From the NCBI RefSeq assembly GCF_000147675.1, contig NZ_ADGQ01000019.1:1-47325 (forward strand): DNA of 47,325 bases. Reading direction: 5' to 3'. The notes beneath the pieces are model-generated. The model was not told where the DNA came from and did no database searches. It saw only the letters and a program-made list of their open reading frames with translations. The position numbers and the translations under genes were made by a program. Positions 24,996 through 34,684 of this stretch are shown here, one piece after another (position 1 is the stretch's first letter; every line of letters begins with the position of its first letter). This DNA comes from Peptostreptococcus stomatis DSM 17678 (GTDB taxonomy: Bacteria > Bacillota > Clostridia > Peptostreptococcales > Peptostreptococcaceae).

Positions 24996-27062
24996 CTACT
25001 TACCTTCTGTTATCTTCTTAGCAACAGAACCTGGTACCTGTGCATAGTGGTCAAATATCATAGTGTAAGTCGCTCTACCCTGAGTAGTGGATCTAAGGTC
25101 TGTAGAATATCCAAACATTTCAGATAGTGGAACATGAGCTCTAACAACCTGAGCCCCATTTCTTTCTTCCATACCCTGAATCATACCTCTTCTAGAGTTA
25201 AGGTCACCCATAACGTCACCCATGTAATCGTCTGGAGTAACAACTTCAACTGCGAAGATTGGTTCAAGAAGAACTGCATTACCCTTCTTCATTGCATCCT
25301 TGAAGGCCATAGAAGCTGCCATCTTGAAGGCCATTTCTGATGAATCGACTTCATGGTAAGAACCATCGTATAGTTCAACTGCAACGTCAACAACTGGATA
25401 ACCAGCTACGATACCTGACTGCATAGCTCCCTGGATACCCTGGTCAACTGGACCAACATATTCCTTAGGTACAGATCCACCAACAGTCTTGTTTTCGAAC
25501 TTGTATCCTTCACCTGGCTCAAGTGGGTTAACTCTGATCTTAACGTGACCGTACTGACCTCTACCACCTGACTGCTTAGAGTACTTGTACTCAACATCAA
25601 CTGGAACTGTTATAGTTTCTCTGTATGCAACCTGAGGAGCACCAACTGTAGCTTCAACCTTGAATTCTCTAAGAAGTCTGTCAACGATGATTTCAAGGTG
25701 AAGTTCACCCATACCACCGATGATAGTCTGGCCAGTTTCTGCATCAGTTCTAACTGTGAATGTAGGGTCTTCTTCAGCAAGCTTCTGAAGAGCTACACCC
25801 ATCTTTTCCTGAGCTGCCTTAGAAGCTGGTTCTATGGCAACGAAGATAACTGGTTCTGGGAATTCCATTGATTCAAGAATAATAGGCTCATTAGGATCGC
25901 ATAGTGAGTCTCCTGTAGTTGTATCCTTAAGACCAACTGCAGCTGCTATATCACCTGCATAAACTTCTGTTATTTCTTCTCTTGTATTGGCATGCATCTG
26001 AAGGATACGACCAATTCTTTCTCTCTTATTCTTTGTAGCATTTAGTACATAAGAACCAGATTCTAACGTACCAGAGTAAACTCTGAAGAAGGCTAGCTTA
26101 CCTACGAATGGGTCAGTCATAATCTTAAATGCAAGAGCTGAGAATGGTTCTTCATCTGATGCATGTCTTTCACTTTCTTCACCATCTGGTAGGATACCCT
26201 TTATAGATTCTATGTCAGTTGGAGCTGGTAGGTAATCTATAACTGCGTCCAATAGTAACTGAACACCCTTGTTCTTGTAAGCAGTACCACAAAGTACTGG
26301 GTTCATTTCACAAGCTATAGTTGCCTTTCTGATAGCTACCTTTAGTTCATCTATTGTTATTTCTTCACCTTCTAGGTACTTCATCATTAGATCTTCGTCA
26401 GTTTCTGCAACTGCTTCTATCATGATTTCCCTATATTCATTGGCCTTGTCTACCATATCAGCTGGTATATCTACGACTTCGATTTCAGTACCTTCATCGT
26501 TCTTGTACATACTAGCTTTCATAGTTAATAGGTCTATGATACCTGTGAAGTTTTCTTCGCTACCTATTGGTAACTGTATAGCTACAGCGTTAGCCTTTAG
26601 TCTATCCTTCATCATTCCTACAACATTTAGGAAGTCAGCACCCTGTCTATCCATCTTGTTTACGAATGCTATTCTAGGAACACCGTAAGTTTCAGCCTGT
26701 CTCCATACATTTTCTGACTGAGGTTCAACTCCTGATCTAGCACAGAAAACTGCTACAGAACCATCAAGTACTCTTAGAGATCTTTCAACTTCTACTGTGA
26801 AGTCGACGTGTCCAGGAGTATCTATGATGTTTACCCTGTGGCCATCCCACTGACAAGTTGTAGCGGCAGAAGTAATTGTGATACCTCTTTCCTTTTCCTG
26901 TTCCATCCAGTCCATCTGAGATGCACCGTCGTGAGTTTCACCTATCTTATGAGTACGTCCAGCATAGAACAAGATTCTTTCAGTAGTTGTAGTCTTACCT
27001 GCATCTATGTGGGCCATTATTCCTATATTTCTAGTCTTTTCCAATGGAAATTGTCTAGCCAT
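24996..27062 (-). CDS. fusA: Elongation factor G
   Basis: Translocation GTPase, 688 residues. [28 protein letters not shown] and NKMDRQGAD are the GTP-binding motifs; [12 protein letters not shown] marks domain IV. It follows rpsG by 37 bp with AAGGAGGAAA before the ATG. Confidence 0.99.
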   Translation of the reverse strand: MARQFPLEKTRNIGIMAHIDAGKTTTTERILFYAGRTHKIGETHDGASQMDWMEQEKERGITITSAATTCQWDGHRVNIIDTPGHVDFTVEVERSLRVLDGSVAVFCARSGVEPQSENVWRQAETYGVPRIAFVNKMDRQGADFLNVVGMMKDRLKANAVAIQLPIGSEENFTGIIDLLTMKASMYKNDEGTEIEVVDIPADMVDKANEYREIMIEAVAETDEDLMMKYLEGEEITIDELKVAIRKATIACEMNPVLCGTAYKNKGVQLLLDAVIDYLPAPTDIESIKGILPDGEESERHASDEEPFSALAFKIMTDPFVGKLAFFRVYSGTLESGSYVLNATKNKRERIGRILQMHANTREEITEVYAGDIAAAVGLKDTTTGDSLCDPNEPIILESMEFPEPVIFVAIEPASKAAQEKMGVALQKLAEEDPTFTVRTDAETGQTIIGGMGELHLEIIVDRLLREFKVEATVGAPQVAYRETITVPVDVEYKYSKQSGGRGQYGHVKIRVNPLEPGEGYKFENKTVGGSVPKEYVGPVDQGIQGAMQSGIVAGYPVVDVAVELYDGSYHEVDSSEMAFKMAASMAFKDAMKKGNAVLLEPIFAVEVVTPDDYMGDVMGDLNSRRGMIQGMEERNGAQVVRAHVPLSEMFGYSTDLRSTTQGRATYTMIFDHYAQVPGSVAKKITEGK

Positions 27063-27099
27063 TTCTTTCCTCCTTAATTATTTCAAACTCAGCTGATGA

Positions 27100-27570
27100 C
27101 TACCATCTGTAGTGAGCAAATGCCTTATTAGCTTCTGCCATCTTATGAGTATCTTCTTTCTTCTTAACTGAAGCTCCTGTGTTATTAGCTGCATCCATTA
27201 TTTCCTTTGCAAGCTTTTCAACCATTCCCTTTTCGCCTCTAGCTCTTGTATATTTTACTAACCATCTAAGTCCTAGAGTCTGTCTTCTGTCAGCCCTAAC
27301 TTCGATAGGTACCTGATAGTTGGCACCACCGACTCTTCTAGCCTTAACTTCTAGTACTGGCATGATGTTTTCCATAGCCTTGTTGAATACTTCTAGAGCA
27401 TCTTCTCCAGTTCTTTCAGCTACTAGTGCGAACGCATCATATACTATTCTCTGTGACTTTCCTCTTTTTCCGTCATACATTAAATTATTTATTAACTTTG
27501 TTACTACCTTACTTCCGTACATTGGATCTGGTAAAATTTCTCTCTTTGGAACATTACCTTTTCTTGGCAT
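27100..27570 (-). CDS. rpsG: Ribosomal protein S7
   Basis: Small-subunit protein binding the 16S 3' major domain, 156 residues. It starts [16 protein letters not shown] at the ATG at 27570, which has AAGGAGGGAAG before it; the longer upstream frame is leader. It ends with [13 protein letters not shown], the usual S7 end. The 217-bp gap between rpsL and this gene is long and structured. Confidence 0.98.
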   Translation of the reverse strand: MPRKGNVPKREILPDPMYGSKVVTKLINNLMYDGKRGKSQRIVYDAFALVAERTGEDALEVFNKAMENIMPVLEVKARRVGGANYQVPIEVRADRRQTLGLRWLVKYTRARGEKGMVEKLAKEIMDAANNTGASVKKKEDTHKMAEANKAFAHYRW

Positions 27571-27735
27571 TACGCTTCCCTCCTTAATTATTAAAGTTAA
27601 ATCATAGGTACTCGACATTGTTTGCCGTGATGCCATAAATATATTATTTAAAGCATCGAACTATAATCAATTGCTGTTTTCCAGCTACTTGTTTGTCCAA
27701 TTCTGGCTTGAACCTGCCCTGGGACTTATCCCCTC

Positions 27736-27760
27736 TGTAGACCACTCTTTATGGTCTACT
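27736..27760 (-). promoter_or_regulatory. Hairpin in the rpsL-rpsG spacer
   Basis: GTAGACCA and TGGTCTAC form a perfect 8-bp stem with a 7-base loop; a second small GGG...CCC element follows at 27721-27733. In other bacteria S7 binds the S12-S7 spacer to control its own translation. Whether this one does is inference. Confidence 0.4.
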
Positions 27761-27787
27761 AAAACTAAGTAAGTTTTTATCTCTTAA

Positions 27788-28210
27788 TTACTTCTTAGCT
27801 TCTTTTGGTCTCTTAGCACCGTACTTAGATCTTGACTGTCTTCTAGCGTCAACACCTGCAGTATCTAGTGTACCTCTTAGAATATGGTACCTAACACCTG
27901 GTAAGTCCTTTACTCTACCACCTCTGATCATAACAACACTATGTTCCTGTAGGTTATGACCTTCACCTGGTATGTATGCAGATACTTCTATTCCGTTTGT
28001 AAGTCTAACTCTGGCAACCTTTCTAAGGGCTGAGTTTGGCTTCTTAGGTGTTACTGTCTTTACAGAAGTACAAACACCTCTCTTCTGTGGAGCACTAATA
28101 TCAGTGGCCTTCTTATATAAAGAATTGTAGCCCTTCTGAAGTGCTGGAGCAGTAGATTTCTTTTCTACAGCTTTTCTACTCTTACGTACTAATTGGTTGA
28201 TTGTTGGCAT
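27788..28210 (-). CDS. rpsL: Ribosomal protein S12
   Basis: Decoding-centre protein, 140 residues from the ATG at 28210 (AAAGGAGGTGCAG before it). It starts [13 protein letters not shown]. The loop [11 protein letters not shown] and the [13 protein letters not shown] segment have the wild-type lysines associated with streptomycin sensitivity. First gene of the str operon. Confidence 0.98.
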   Translation of the reverse strand: MPTINQLVRKSRKAVEKKSTAPALQKGYNSLYKKATDISAPQKRGVCTSVKTVTPKKPNSALRKVARVRLTNGIEVSAYIPGEGHNLQEHSVVMIRGGRVKDLPGVRYHILRGTLDTAGVDARRQSRSKYGAKRPKEAKK

Positions 28211-28315
28211 CAACTGCACCTCCTTTTGTTAAAATTTTCGATCTTGTTAATTGACCGCCAACCGGACCAATATGCTTAGCATATTGATTAATTGTTTTGA
28301 TGCTTTTAGTCTTCA

Positions 28316-28350
28316 CTAAAAAGGTATGCAATCCGTAGATTACATACCTT
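28316..28350 (-). terminator. Terminator of the UDP-sugar dehydrogenase operon
   Basis: AAGGTATG pairs with CATACCTT on the minus strand, with an inner AATC/GATT pairing, followed by TTTTT. Confidence 0.8.
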
Positions 28351-28425
28351 ATAATTTTATCACCTCAAAGGGCTTGTGTCAACTAGTTTGTAGAATAATT
28401 TTTACTTTTTAAAATGGCTTTTAAA

Positions 28426-29706
28426 TTAATCCCTCTTAAATAAATCTCTAGTATATACCTTATCAACCACATCATCTAAACAGGCATCATACCTATTGGC
28501 TATTATACTGTGGCTTATAGATTTAAACTTTTCAATATCATTGACTATCCTGCTACCAAAGAATGTAGTTCCGTCAACCAGGGTAGGCTCATATATGACC
28601 ACAGTTGCCCCCTTGGCCTTTAACCTCTTCATGACCCCCTGTATAGATGAATCCCTGAAGTTATCTGAATTTGACTTCATAGTAAGTCTATAGACTCCTA
28701 TAATACATTCCTTTTCATTTTCAAGAGAATATTCTCCATTACTATAATAGTCATCGTAGCCAGCTAGTTTTAGTACCCTGTCTGCTATAAAGTCCTTCCT
28801 GGTCCTATTGCTTTCAACTATAGCAGACATCATATTTTGTGGAACGCTATCATAATTGGCCAAAAGCTGCTTGGTATCCTTAGGCAGGCAGTAGCCCCCA
28901 TACCCAAATGATGGATTGTTGTAGTCGCTACCTATCCTAGGGTCTAGGCAGACCCCCTGGATGATATCCTCTGTGTTTAAACCCTTCATCTCTGCATAGG
29001 TATCCAGCTCGTTAAAGTAACTAACCCTAAGGGCCAGATAGGTATTGGCAAAAAGTTTGACTGCCTCTGCTTCTGTAAATCCCATTGATAGGATATCTAT
29101 ATCTTCTTTAATTGCACCCTCTGCCAGGAGGTTGGCAAATATATTGCTGGCCCTGGTCAATTCTTGATCATCCTTGTCTGTAGACACTATTATCCTGGAT
29201 GGATACAAATTATCATAAAGGGCCTTTGACTCCCTCAAAAATTCAGGACTAAAGATAATATTTTTAGTCTTATACCTGGCCCTGACCGATTCTGTGTAGC
29301 CGACCGGTATAGTAGACTTGATTACTATAATGGCCTCCTGGTTTACCTGCAAAACTTTTTCTATAACCGCCTCTATGGCAGATGTATCAAAATAGTTCTT
29401 TTGGGCATCATAATTAGTGGGTGCAGCTATGACAACATAATCCGCATCCCTATAGGCCATATCTGTATCTAGGCTAGCCACCAGGTCTAGGTCTTTATTG
29501 GCCAAGTAATCTTCTATATAGTCATCATGTATAGGAGATTTTTTCCTATTAATCATATTCACTTTTTCTTCTGCCACATCTACAGCTACAACCCTATTTG
29601 CCTGGGCTAGAAGTATAGATATGGATAGGCCCACATAACCTATTCCAGCTACGGCTATCTTGTAAGACCTATTTAATTTTGTTTCTTGTCTGTCCAAAAT
29701 TTTCAT
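28426..29706 (-). CDS. UDP-glucose 6-dehydrogenase-type nucleotide sugar dehydrogenase
   Basis: NAD-dependent four-electron oxidation of a UDP-sugar to a UDP-uronate for capsule or wall polymers, 426 residues. The NAD fold starts [20 protein letters not shown] is the family signature; the catalytic Cys is in [12 protein letters not shown]. It resembles short UDP-glucose dehydrogenases (E. coli Ugd type). The N-terminal 13 residues before the Rossmann fold are extra. It is the last gene of the araC-ispD-ispF unit, 17 bp after ispF, an odd neighbour for isoprenoid genes. Confidence 0.9.
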   Translation of the reverse strand: MKILDRQETKLNRSYKIAVAGIGYVGLSISILLAQANRVVAVDVAEEKVNMINRKKSPIHDDYIEDYLANKDLDLVASLDTDMAYRDADYVVIAAPTNYDAQKNYFDTSAIEAVIEKVLQVNQEAIIVIKSTIPVGYTESVRARYKTKNIIFSPEFLRESKALYDNLYPSRIIVSTDKDDQELTRASNIFANLLAEGAIKEDIDILSMGFTEAEAVKLFANTYLALRVSYFNELDTYAEMKGLNTEDIIQGVCLDPRIGSDYNNPSFGYGGYCLPKDTKQLLANYDSVPQNMMSAIVESNRTRKDFIADRVLKLAGYDDYYSNGEYSLENEKECIIGVYRLTMKSNSDNFRDSSIQGVMKRLKAKGATVVIYEPTLVDGTTFFGSRIVNDIEKFKSISHSIIANRYDACLDDVVDKVYTRDLFKRD

Positions 29707-29723
29707 CCTATAGACCCTTCTTT

Positions 29724-30197
29724 CTATTTTTCAACCAACAATACTATGGCCTGGGAAGATATACCCTCCTTAGCCCCTGTAAAACCTAGTCCTTCTTCTG
29801 TAGTTGCCTTGACATTTATATTGGTCTTGTCTGTATCAAGGACCCTTGCAAAGTTATCTATCATACTTGACAAGTGGGGAGCCATCTTAGGTGCCTGGGC
29901 TATAATCGTACAGTCTGCATTTCCCAACCTGTAACCCCTCTTGTCCATAAGTCCCTTGGCATAGGCCAAGAGTTTTAAACTGTCCGCCCCCTTGAAACCG
30001 GGGTCTGTATCTGGAAAGTGCCTGCCCAAATCGCCCTCTCCCAGGGCCCCAAATATAGCATCTATTAGGGCATGAGTCAAGACATCAGCATCTGAATGAC
30101 CCAGTAGTCCCCTATCATAGTCTATCTTAACACCACCTATTATAAGGTCCCTGTCCTCTACAAGTTTATGTACATCATAGCCTATTCCTACTCTCAT
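29724..30197 (-). CDS. ispF: 2-C-methyl-D-erythritol 2,4-cyclodiphosphate synthase
   Basis: Fifth step of the non-mevalonate isoprenoid pathway, 157 residues. [11 protein letters not shown] with the zinc Asp and His, [32 protein letters not shown] and the late [10 protein letters not shown] are complete. Directly follows ispD. Confidence 0.97.
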   Translation of the reverse strand: MRVGIGYDVHKLVEDRDLIIGGVKIDYDRGLLGHSDADVLTHALIDAIFGALGEGDLGRHFPDTDPGFKGADSLKLLAYAKGLMDKRGYRLGNADCTIIAQAPKMAPHLSSMIDNFARVLDTDKTNINVKATTEEGLGFTGAKEGISSQAIVLLVEK

Positions 30198-30245
30198 TAG
30201 CTTCCTCCTTATTGGCCTAAAAACCTATCTCGCTCTCCTTGAGGC

Positions 30246-30938
30246 CTATAAATCAAATATATAGCTGGCCTGTTTTATGTCTTCAGGCGTTGTAATCTTG
30301 TTGTTCACATATGAACCCATAATCATCTTGACCCTATGACCATACCTTTCAACTAAGCTGGCATCATCTGTCCCCAAAAAGGACTCCTGCCTAGCCCTTA
30401 CGTGGGCATCCCTTATAAGGTCAAACCTAAAAGTTTGTGGTGTCTGGGCACACCAAACCTGGCTCCTATCCGGAGTATCAATTATCAGTCCATCTGGACC
30501 AACTATCTTGACAGTGTCCTTGCTAGGAACTCCAACACAAGTTGCACCAAAGTCTACTGTTTCTAAAATTGACCTGGTAATAATATCCTCATCTACAAAT
30601 GGCCTGGCCCCATCATGTATTAGGAGAATATGAGTATCATCTGAAATCTCAGCTATACAATTATATATAGAGTCTTGTCTCTCTGCTCCACCCACAACCT
30701 TGACTACATTCTTAAATCCATACTCACCTATTATTGAATCTATTTGGTCCCGGTCTTCCTCCCTTATAGCCAAGACTATCTTCCTAACCATAGGATGGTC
30801 GTAAAACCTAGCTATGGTATGGGCTATAATAGGCCTGTCTCCTAGATTCAAAAGAATCTTGTTCTTATCAGCCATCATCCTCTTGCCAGAACCAGCTGCC
30901 AGAATAACCACATCTGCATTTATTTTAGTCTTCTTCAT
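30246..30938 (-). CDS. ispD: 2-C-methyl-D-erythritol 4-phosphate cytidylyltransferase
   Basis: Third step of the non-mevalonate pathway, 230 residues. The CTP-binding start is VILAAGSGKRM; IHDGARPFVDEDII and AQTPQTFRFD are typical. Its start overlaps the end of the AraC regulator gene by 14 bp, so the two are translated from one message. Confidence 0.96.
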   Translation of the reverse strand: MKKTKINADVVILAAGSGKRMMADKNKILLNLGDRPIIAHTIARFYDHPMVRKIVLAIREEDRDQIDSIIGEYGFKNVVKVVGGAERQDSIYNCIAEISDDTHILLIHDGARPFVDEDIITRSILETVDFGATCVGVPSKDTVKIVGPDGLIIDTPDRSQVWCAQTPQTFRFDLIRDAHVRARQESFLGTDDASLVERYGHRVKMIMGSYVNNKITTPEDIKQASYIFDL

Positions 30939-31689
30939 TTTCTACCACCTTGGCTATCCCATGCGGATGTTTTCCATTATTTCCTTCCTTGGCAGACTTG
31001 GACCCTACACTATACTTGAAGGCTGAGCCAGTCTTTCTGAAACTGCCCGGTGATATACCCACAGTTTTTGTGAACACAGTGGAAAAGTAACTTACATTTC
31101 TGTAACCACACTCCTGGCTTATTTCAGCTATATTCTTCTCCGTTTGTAAAAGAAGTTTTCTTGCACGGTTTAGCTTCCTATAATTTACATAAGTACTAAA
31201 TGTATAACCCGTCTTTTGCTTAAAAAGCTGAGATAGGTAGCTCTTGTTTATATGGGCATACTCGGAAGCCTCTTCTAAACTAATCGGTTTTTGTATGTTA
31301 TCATCTATATACTTAAAAACGCTCTTTAGGGATGGATTAACACCCAGAATATTATTTTCCAGCATTTCATCGTAATACTGGCCTATTATCATGCTGGCTG
31401 TCGGTATAAAATTCTTACTTGTTATCTTCTTATGCATTAGTATAGTACAATGATAACAACAATGTTTCAGGGAAATATTATATGTAAAAAGTGTATAGTA
31501 GTAAATGGCATAATTAAGACTGTTCAAAAATGCCCTATAAGCCACTATATTCTCACTATCTACCCAATCTTTTACCATTTTTTTGAATTCTTCCATTGTG
31601 TTTTCCATATTGCCCCTGGCAAGATTTTCACACAAGGCCCTATAGTCTATATCCATATCAAAACTATCTAATTGCGTTATCCTATGCAT
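30925..31689 (-). CDS. AraC-family transcriptional regulator
   Basis: The C-terminal 100 residues are an AraC DNA-binding domain: two helix-turn-helix units (LEEASEYAHINKSYLSQLFK and IAEISQECGYRNVSYFSTVF) followed by KTVGISPGSFRK. The N-terminal 150 residues resemble no sensor domain I can name. The ATG at 31689 is preceded by GGGGGTG. It is the first gene of the ispD-ispF-ugd-like unit and is divergent from the flavodoxin-like gene. The direct repeat at 31819-31853 between them is a good candidate operator. Confidence 0.9.
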   Translation of the reverse strand: MHRITQLDSFDMDIDYRALCENLARGNMENTMEEFKKMVKDWVDSENIVAYRAFLNSLNYAIYYYTLFTYNISLKHCCYHCTILMHKKITSKNFIPTASMIIGQYYDEMLENNILGVNPSLKSVFKYIDDNIQKPISLEEASEYAHINKSYLSQLFKQKTGYTFSTYVNYRKLNRARKLLLQTEKNIAEISQECGYRNVSYFSTVFTKTVGISPGSFRKTGSAFKYSVGSKSAKEGNNGKHPHGIAKVVENEED

Positions 31690-31818
31690 AAGCACACCCC
31701 CTTCATTGATTATTTATATGGTCTATAAATTAAATGCACATAAATTTCAAACTCCTACGATATCATATATTATATATCATATAGAAAGTAAAAAATAGGG
31801 TCTATATGTAAAAAGTCC

Positions 31819-31853
31819 TAAATATAGTTAATAAATTAATAAATATAGTTAAT
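31819..31853. promoter_or_regulatory. 14-bp direct repeat with 21-bp period, likely AraC-type operator
   Basis: TAAATATAGTTAAT occurs exactly at 31819-31832 and 31840-31853. The 21-bp spacing places the copies on the same DNA face, as in AraC-type half sites. The second copy ends at the first base of the -35 of the flavodoxin promoter (31853). The sequence is AT-rich, so chance is not excluded. Confidence 0.55.
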
Positions 31854-31880
31854 TGATTATAAAATTCATTGTGGTAAAAT
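31853..31880 (+). promoter_or_regulatory. Promoter of the flavodoxin-like gene
   Basis: TTGATT (31853-31858), a 16-bp spacer and TAAAAT (31875-31880). The leader is about 130 nt and contains AGTCT...AGACT (31960-31974). The rest of the 327-bp gap between the AraC and flavodoxin genes is AT-rich with no gene. Confidence 0.6.
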
Positions 31881-32016
31881 ATAAGTATAGCGAATATATA
31901 TTGAGTTTAATTAAAATTTTTAAAAATAATAAAAAAATATGATAAAGAGGTCTTGGACAGTCTTTAGTAGACTAATTATGATAAGGACTGGGACCAAATA
32001 AGTTTTGGAGGTAGTT

Positions 32017-32568
32017 ATGAAAATTGCTGTAGTATATGGATCATTAACAGGAAATACAGAAAGATTAGCTAGGGGGGTATTCGATAGAATTAGCCCAGAA
32101 TACGAAAAATCCCTATTTGATATAAAGGACAAACCAGACCTAAGTGACTACGATGTTGTTGCCTTTGGTTTTTGGGTTGACAGGTCTTTCCCTTACAAGG
32201 CTATGAAGGACTTGATTTCAGAAACACGTGACAAGGATGTCTTCCTAATGGGAACAATGGGTTACTACCCGGACTCAGACCACGGCCAGGCATGTATAAA
32301 GAATTCTGTAAGCCTGGTTGATAAGTCTTGTAACCTTATGGGATATTTCATCTGTAATGGAAAGGTAGATACGAAATTACTAGAAAGAATGGCGCAAATA
32401 AAACCTAAGAACATGGGTGAAGAAATATTTAAAAAGCATATGCTTGATGAAAAGAACCTTATCAGGTATAAGAAGCTTGGTGAGCATGTCAATGAAACTG
32501 ATATTGAATTCTGCTCGGCAAGGTTCAACGAAAGAATTGCCATAAAGGCAGCTATTGATAGTTTATAA
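32017..32568 (+). CDS. Flavodoxin-like protein
   Basis: 183 residues. The FMN phosphate loop is GSLTGNTERLA (8-18), followed by the open alpha/beta fold pattern (DYDVVAFGFWVDRSFP, DVFLMGTMGYYP). A C-terminal extension of about 60 residues (from CNGKVD) goes beyond a minimal flavodoxin and has MAQIKPKNMGEEIFKKHM. Likely a low-potential electron carrier or FMN reductase; partner unknown. ATG at 32017 with TTGGAGG before it. Single gene under the candidate AraC site, with its own terminator. Confidence 0.88.
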   Translation: MKIAVVYGSLTGNTERLARGVFDRISPEYEKSLFDIKDKPDLSDYDVVAFGFWVDRSFPYKAMKDLISETRDKDVFLMGTMGYYPDSDHGQACIKNSVSLVDKSCNLMGYFICNGKVDTKLLERMAQIKPKNMGEEIFKKHMLDEKNLIRYKKLGEHVNETDIEFCSARFNERIAIKAAIDSL

Positions 32569-32646
32569 TTTCAATATATAAATATATATGGAATTATGAT
32601 TCCCCAAATTCCTACCAACATAATTTTTTTTAAAATTATGTTAGAA

Positions 32647-32679
32647 AAGGCAACTAACCCCCAATTAGTTGCCTTTTTC
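32647..32679 (+). terminator. Terminator of the flavodoxin-like gene
   Basis: AAGGCAACTAA pairs with TTAGTTGCCTT, seven-base loop, followed by TTTCTTTT. Confidence 0.9.
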
Positions 32680-32706
32680 TTTTAGATTTTTATTTACATT
32701 TAAGAC

Positions 32707-33288
32707 CTACTCATCAGCTCCCTGGACTTCAACTTCCACATCCTTGTCCTTCTTGTGGTCACCAAATTTGATCTCATTTATCATGTCCATCCACTTGCCG
32801 GTCTTGCTAACATAAAATTCGTAGCTATTGCCCTTTTTCATAGTAACCCTGATACCATCATTGGTAAAAGGAGTAGGCTTGAACCTTTCAATTGATTCAG
32901 CCTTAGTTATAGATAGCCTTATGGCCTTCTTTTCTATCAATTCCGGGTCTGGTGTATTGGCAAATATCAACATCTTGTCGGTAAGGTATAACCAGCCCTT
33001 CTTTATCTTGCCATCCTTCATCTGGGCCTGACCATCATACCTCAAGATTCCCTTTTGGCTCATCTTTATAGCGAATATCCTCATATTAGTAGTATCAGTT
33101 CTTCTCCTGTTTAACATGAGACCTGTCATGAAGAAGGTACCCCCCATCAGGATAAATATATATAGGAAGTAGTTTAGGTTGCCCATTGTTAAACCATTCT
33201 TGTAAAGCCTACCTGCATTTAGGGCTACACCAAAAATTATCCCTACCAAAACAGATTTTTGTAACTGTTTAAATACATCAGTTGTCAT
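32707..33288 (-). CDS. Membrane protein with GRAM/PH-like cytosolic domain
   Basis: 193 residues, not assigned to a named family. Two membrane helices (about 11-27 and 40-58) form an N-terminal hairpin with a basic loop. Residues 75-175 look like a GRAM/PH-like beta barrel: ILRYDGQAQMKDGKIKKGWL followed by YLTDKMLIFAN is typical of such domains. The C-terminus is acidic (KDKDVEVEVQGADE). Role unknown; lipid binding is a guess. Single gene. Confidence 0.75.
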   Translation of the reverse strand: MTTDVFKQLQKSVLVGIIFGVALNAGRLYKNGLTMGNLNYFLYIFILMGGTFFMTGLMLNRRRTDTTNMRIFAIKMSQKGILRYDGQAQMKDGKIKKGWLYLTDKMLIFANTPDPELIEKKAIRLSITKAESIERFKPTPFTNDGIRVTMKKGNSYEFYVSKTGKWMDMINEIKFGDHKKDKDVEVEVQGADE

Positions 33289-33418
33289 TGTATTACCTCT
33301 CTCTAATCACATTGCATAAAGTCAACCTATTTTAATAGTCTTTTATTAACTCTTAATAGGTCTTTTATAAATTATCTTTTTGCTTACTAGCTTTTATACC
33401 ATTTTTCTTAATCCAGCC

Positions 33419-34645
33419 CTAAAAGGCCCAGTTTCCATCCTTGAATATCTGGAATTCCTGACCATCTTCTTGGACACCAACTATATCTAGGTCCTTGTCC
33501 CCTATCATAAAGTCTACATGGGTAATACTCACATTTATACCCAGACCATCCTTGTCTTCTTCAGCTATATTGGCCCCGTCCTTTACACAAGAACTGTAGG
33601 CTGCCCCTATAGCCAGGTGGCATGATGCATTCTCATCAAATAGGGTAGTATAGAAGACTATATCCTTATTTGAAATAGGTGAATCATAAGGTACCAGGGC
33701 AACTTCACCCAACCTAAATGATCCCTCATCAGTCTCTATCAGGTTTTTTAAATTTTCCTTGCCTTTCTTGGCATCAAAGTCTACAACCTTGCCTGCCTCG
33801 TACCTAATCCAAAAATCTTCTATCAGGCTACCAGCATATACCAGTGGCTTAGTACTGTGAACTATACCATCCACCTTGTACTTGTGTGGCATACCGTATA
33901 TTTCCTCAGATGGTATGTTAGGGTTAAAGAAATTACCCTTAGGATCCTTGGCTGCCCCACCCAACCAGATATGGTTGTCTGGTAGACCTATTACTAGATC
34001 TGTCTTTGAAGACTTGTATCTTAACTCCTTGAAGTTCATCTTGTTCATAAAGGCAGTCTTTTCCTTTAGGTTCTTGTTGTGGTCTTTCCAGGCAGCTACA
34101 GGGTCTTCAGTAACCCTTGAACAGTCCAGTATATTTTTCCATAACTCTTCCACAGCTTCATTCTCAGCAAGGTTTGGATGGACCCTCTTGGCCCAGGCTA
34201 GGGATGGAACTGCTACTATAGACCACTTAACCCTATCGTTTAGGGTATATGATCTCCATTCCTTAAGATACTTGCCTGCCTCCTTTTGGAAACGGCCTAT
34301 CCTATCTGGGTCTACCCCCTTCATCAAGTCTGGATCATTGGCTATGATAGACAGGAAGGACCCTCCCTCCTTAGCAATCTGAGTATACTTATATGACTGC
34401 CACTCTGGATATTCATCAAAGGCCTGGCTAGGTGCATTTAGGTACTTTTCCCTAGTTATAGCCTCATCAGAATACTCTACATATACATGCTTGGCTCCAG
34501 CCTTATAGGCCTCCCTGACACACCTCCTGGCAAAGTCCCTTGACTCTACATCAGCCCTGATTAAGAGACTCTCGCCTGGTTGAACATTTATACCTGACTT
34601 GATAGCCAGCTGGGCAAACTTATCTATTCTACTATCTAAACTCAT
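33419..34645 (-). CDS. M29-family aminopeptidase (PepS/AmpS)
   Basis: Cytosolic metallo-aminopeptidase, 408 residues, normal for the family. The N-terminal region IKSGINVQPGESLLIRADVE and AYKAGAKHVYVEYSDEAITR are characteristic. Metal-ligand segments include EIYGMPHKYKVDGIVHSTKP, RYEAGKVVDFDAKKG and ASCHLAIGAAYSSCVKDG, with HVDFMIG near the end. GGAGAAGAT lies before the ATG. Followed (39 bp upstream in transcription) by the CapA-like gene, possibly in one unit. Confidence 0.95.
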   Translation of the reverse strand: MSLDSRIDKFAQLAIKSGINVQPGESLLIRADVESRDFARRCVREAYKAGAKHVYVEYSDEAITREKYLNAPSQAFDEYPEWQSYKYTQIAKEGGSFLSIIANDPDLMKGVDPDRIGRFQKEAGKYLKEWRSYTLNDRVKWSIVAVPSLAWAKRVHPNLAENEAVEELWKNILDCSRVTEDPVAAWKDHNKNLKEKTAFMNKMNFKELRYKSSKTDLVIGLPDNHIWLGGAAKDPKGNFFNPNIPSEEIYGMPHKYKVDGIVHSTKPLVYAGSLIEDFWIRYEAGKVVDFDAKKGKENLKNLIETDEGSFRLGEVALVPYDSPISNKDIVFYTTLFDENASCHLAIGAAYSSCVKDGANIAEEDKDGLGINVSITHVDFMIGDKDLDIVGVQEDGQEFQIFKDGNWAF

Positions 34646-34684
34646 CTTATCTTCTCCTTATTTTCTAATATTTTTCATAAAAAG

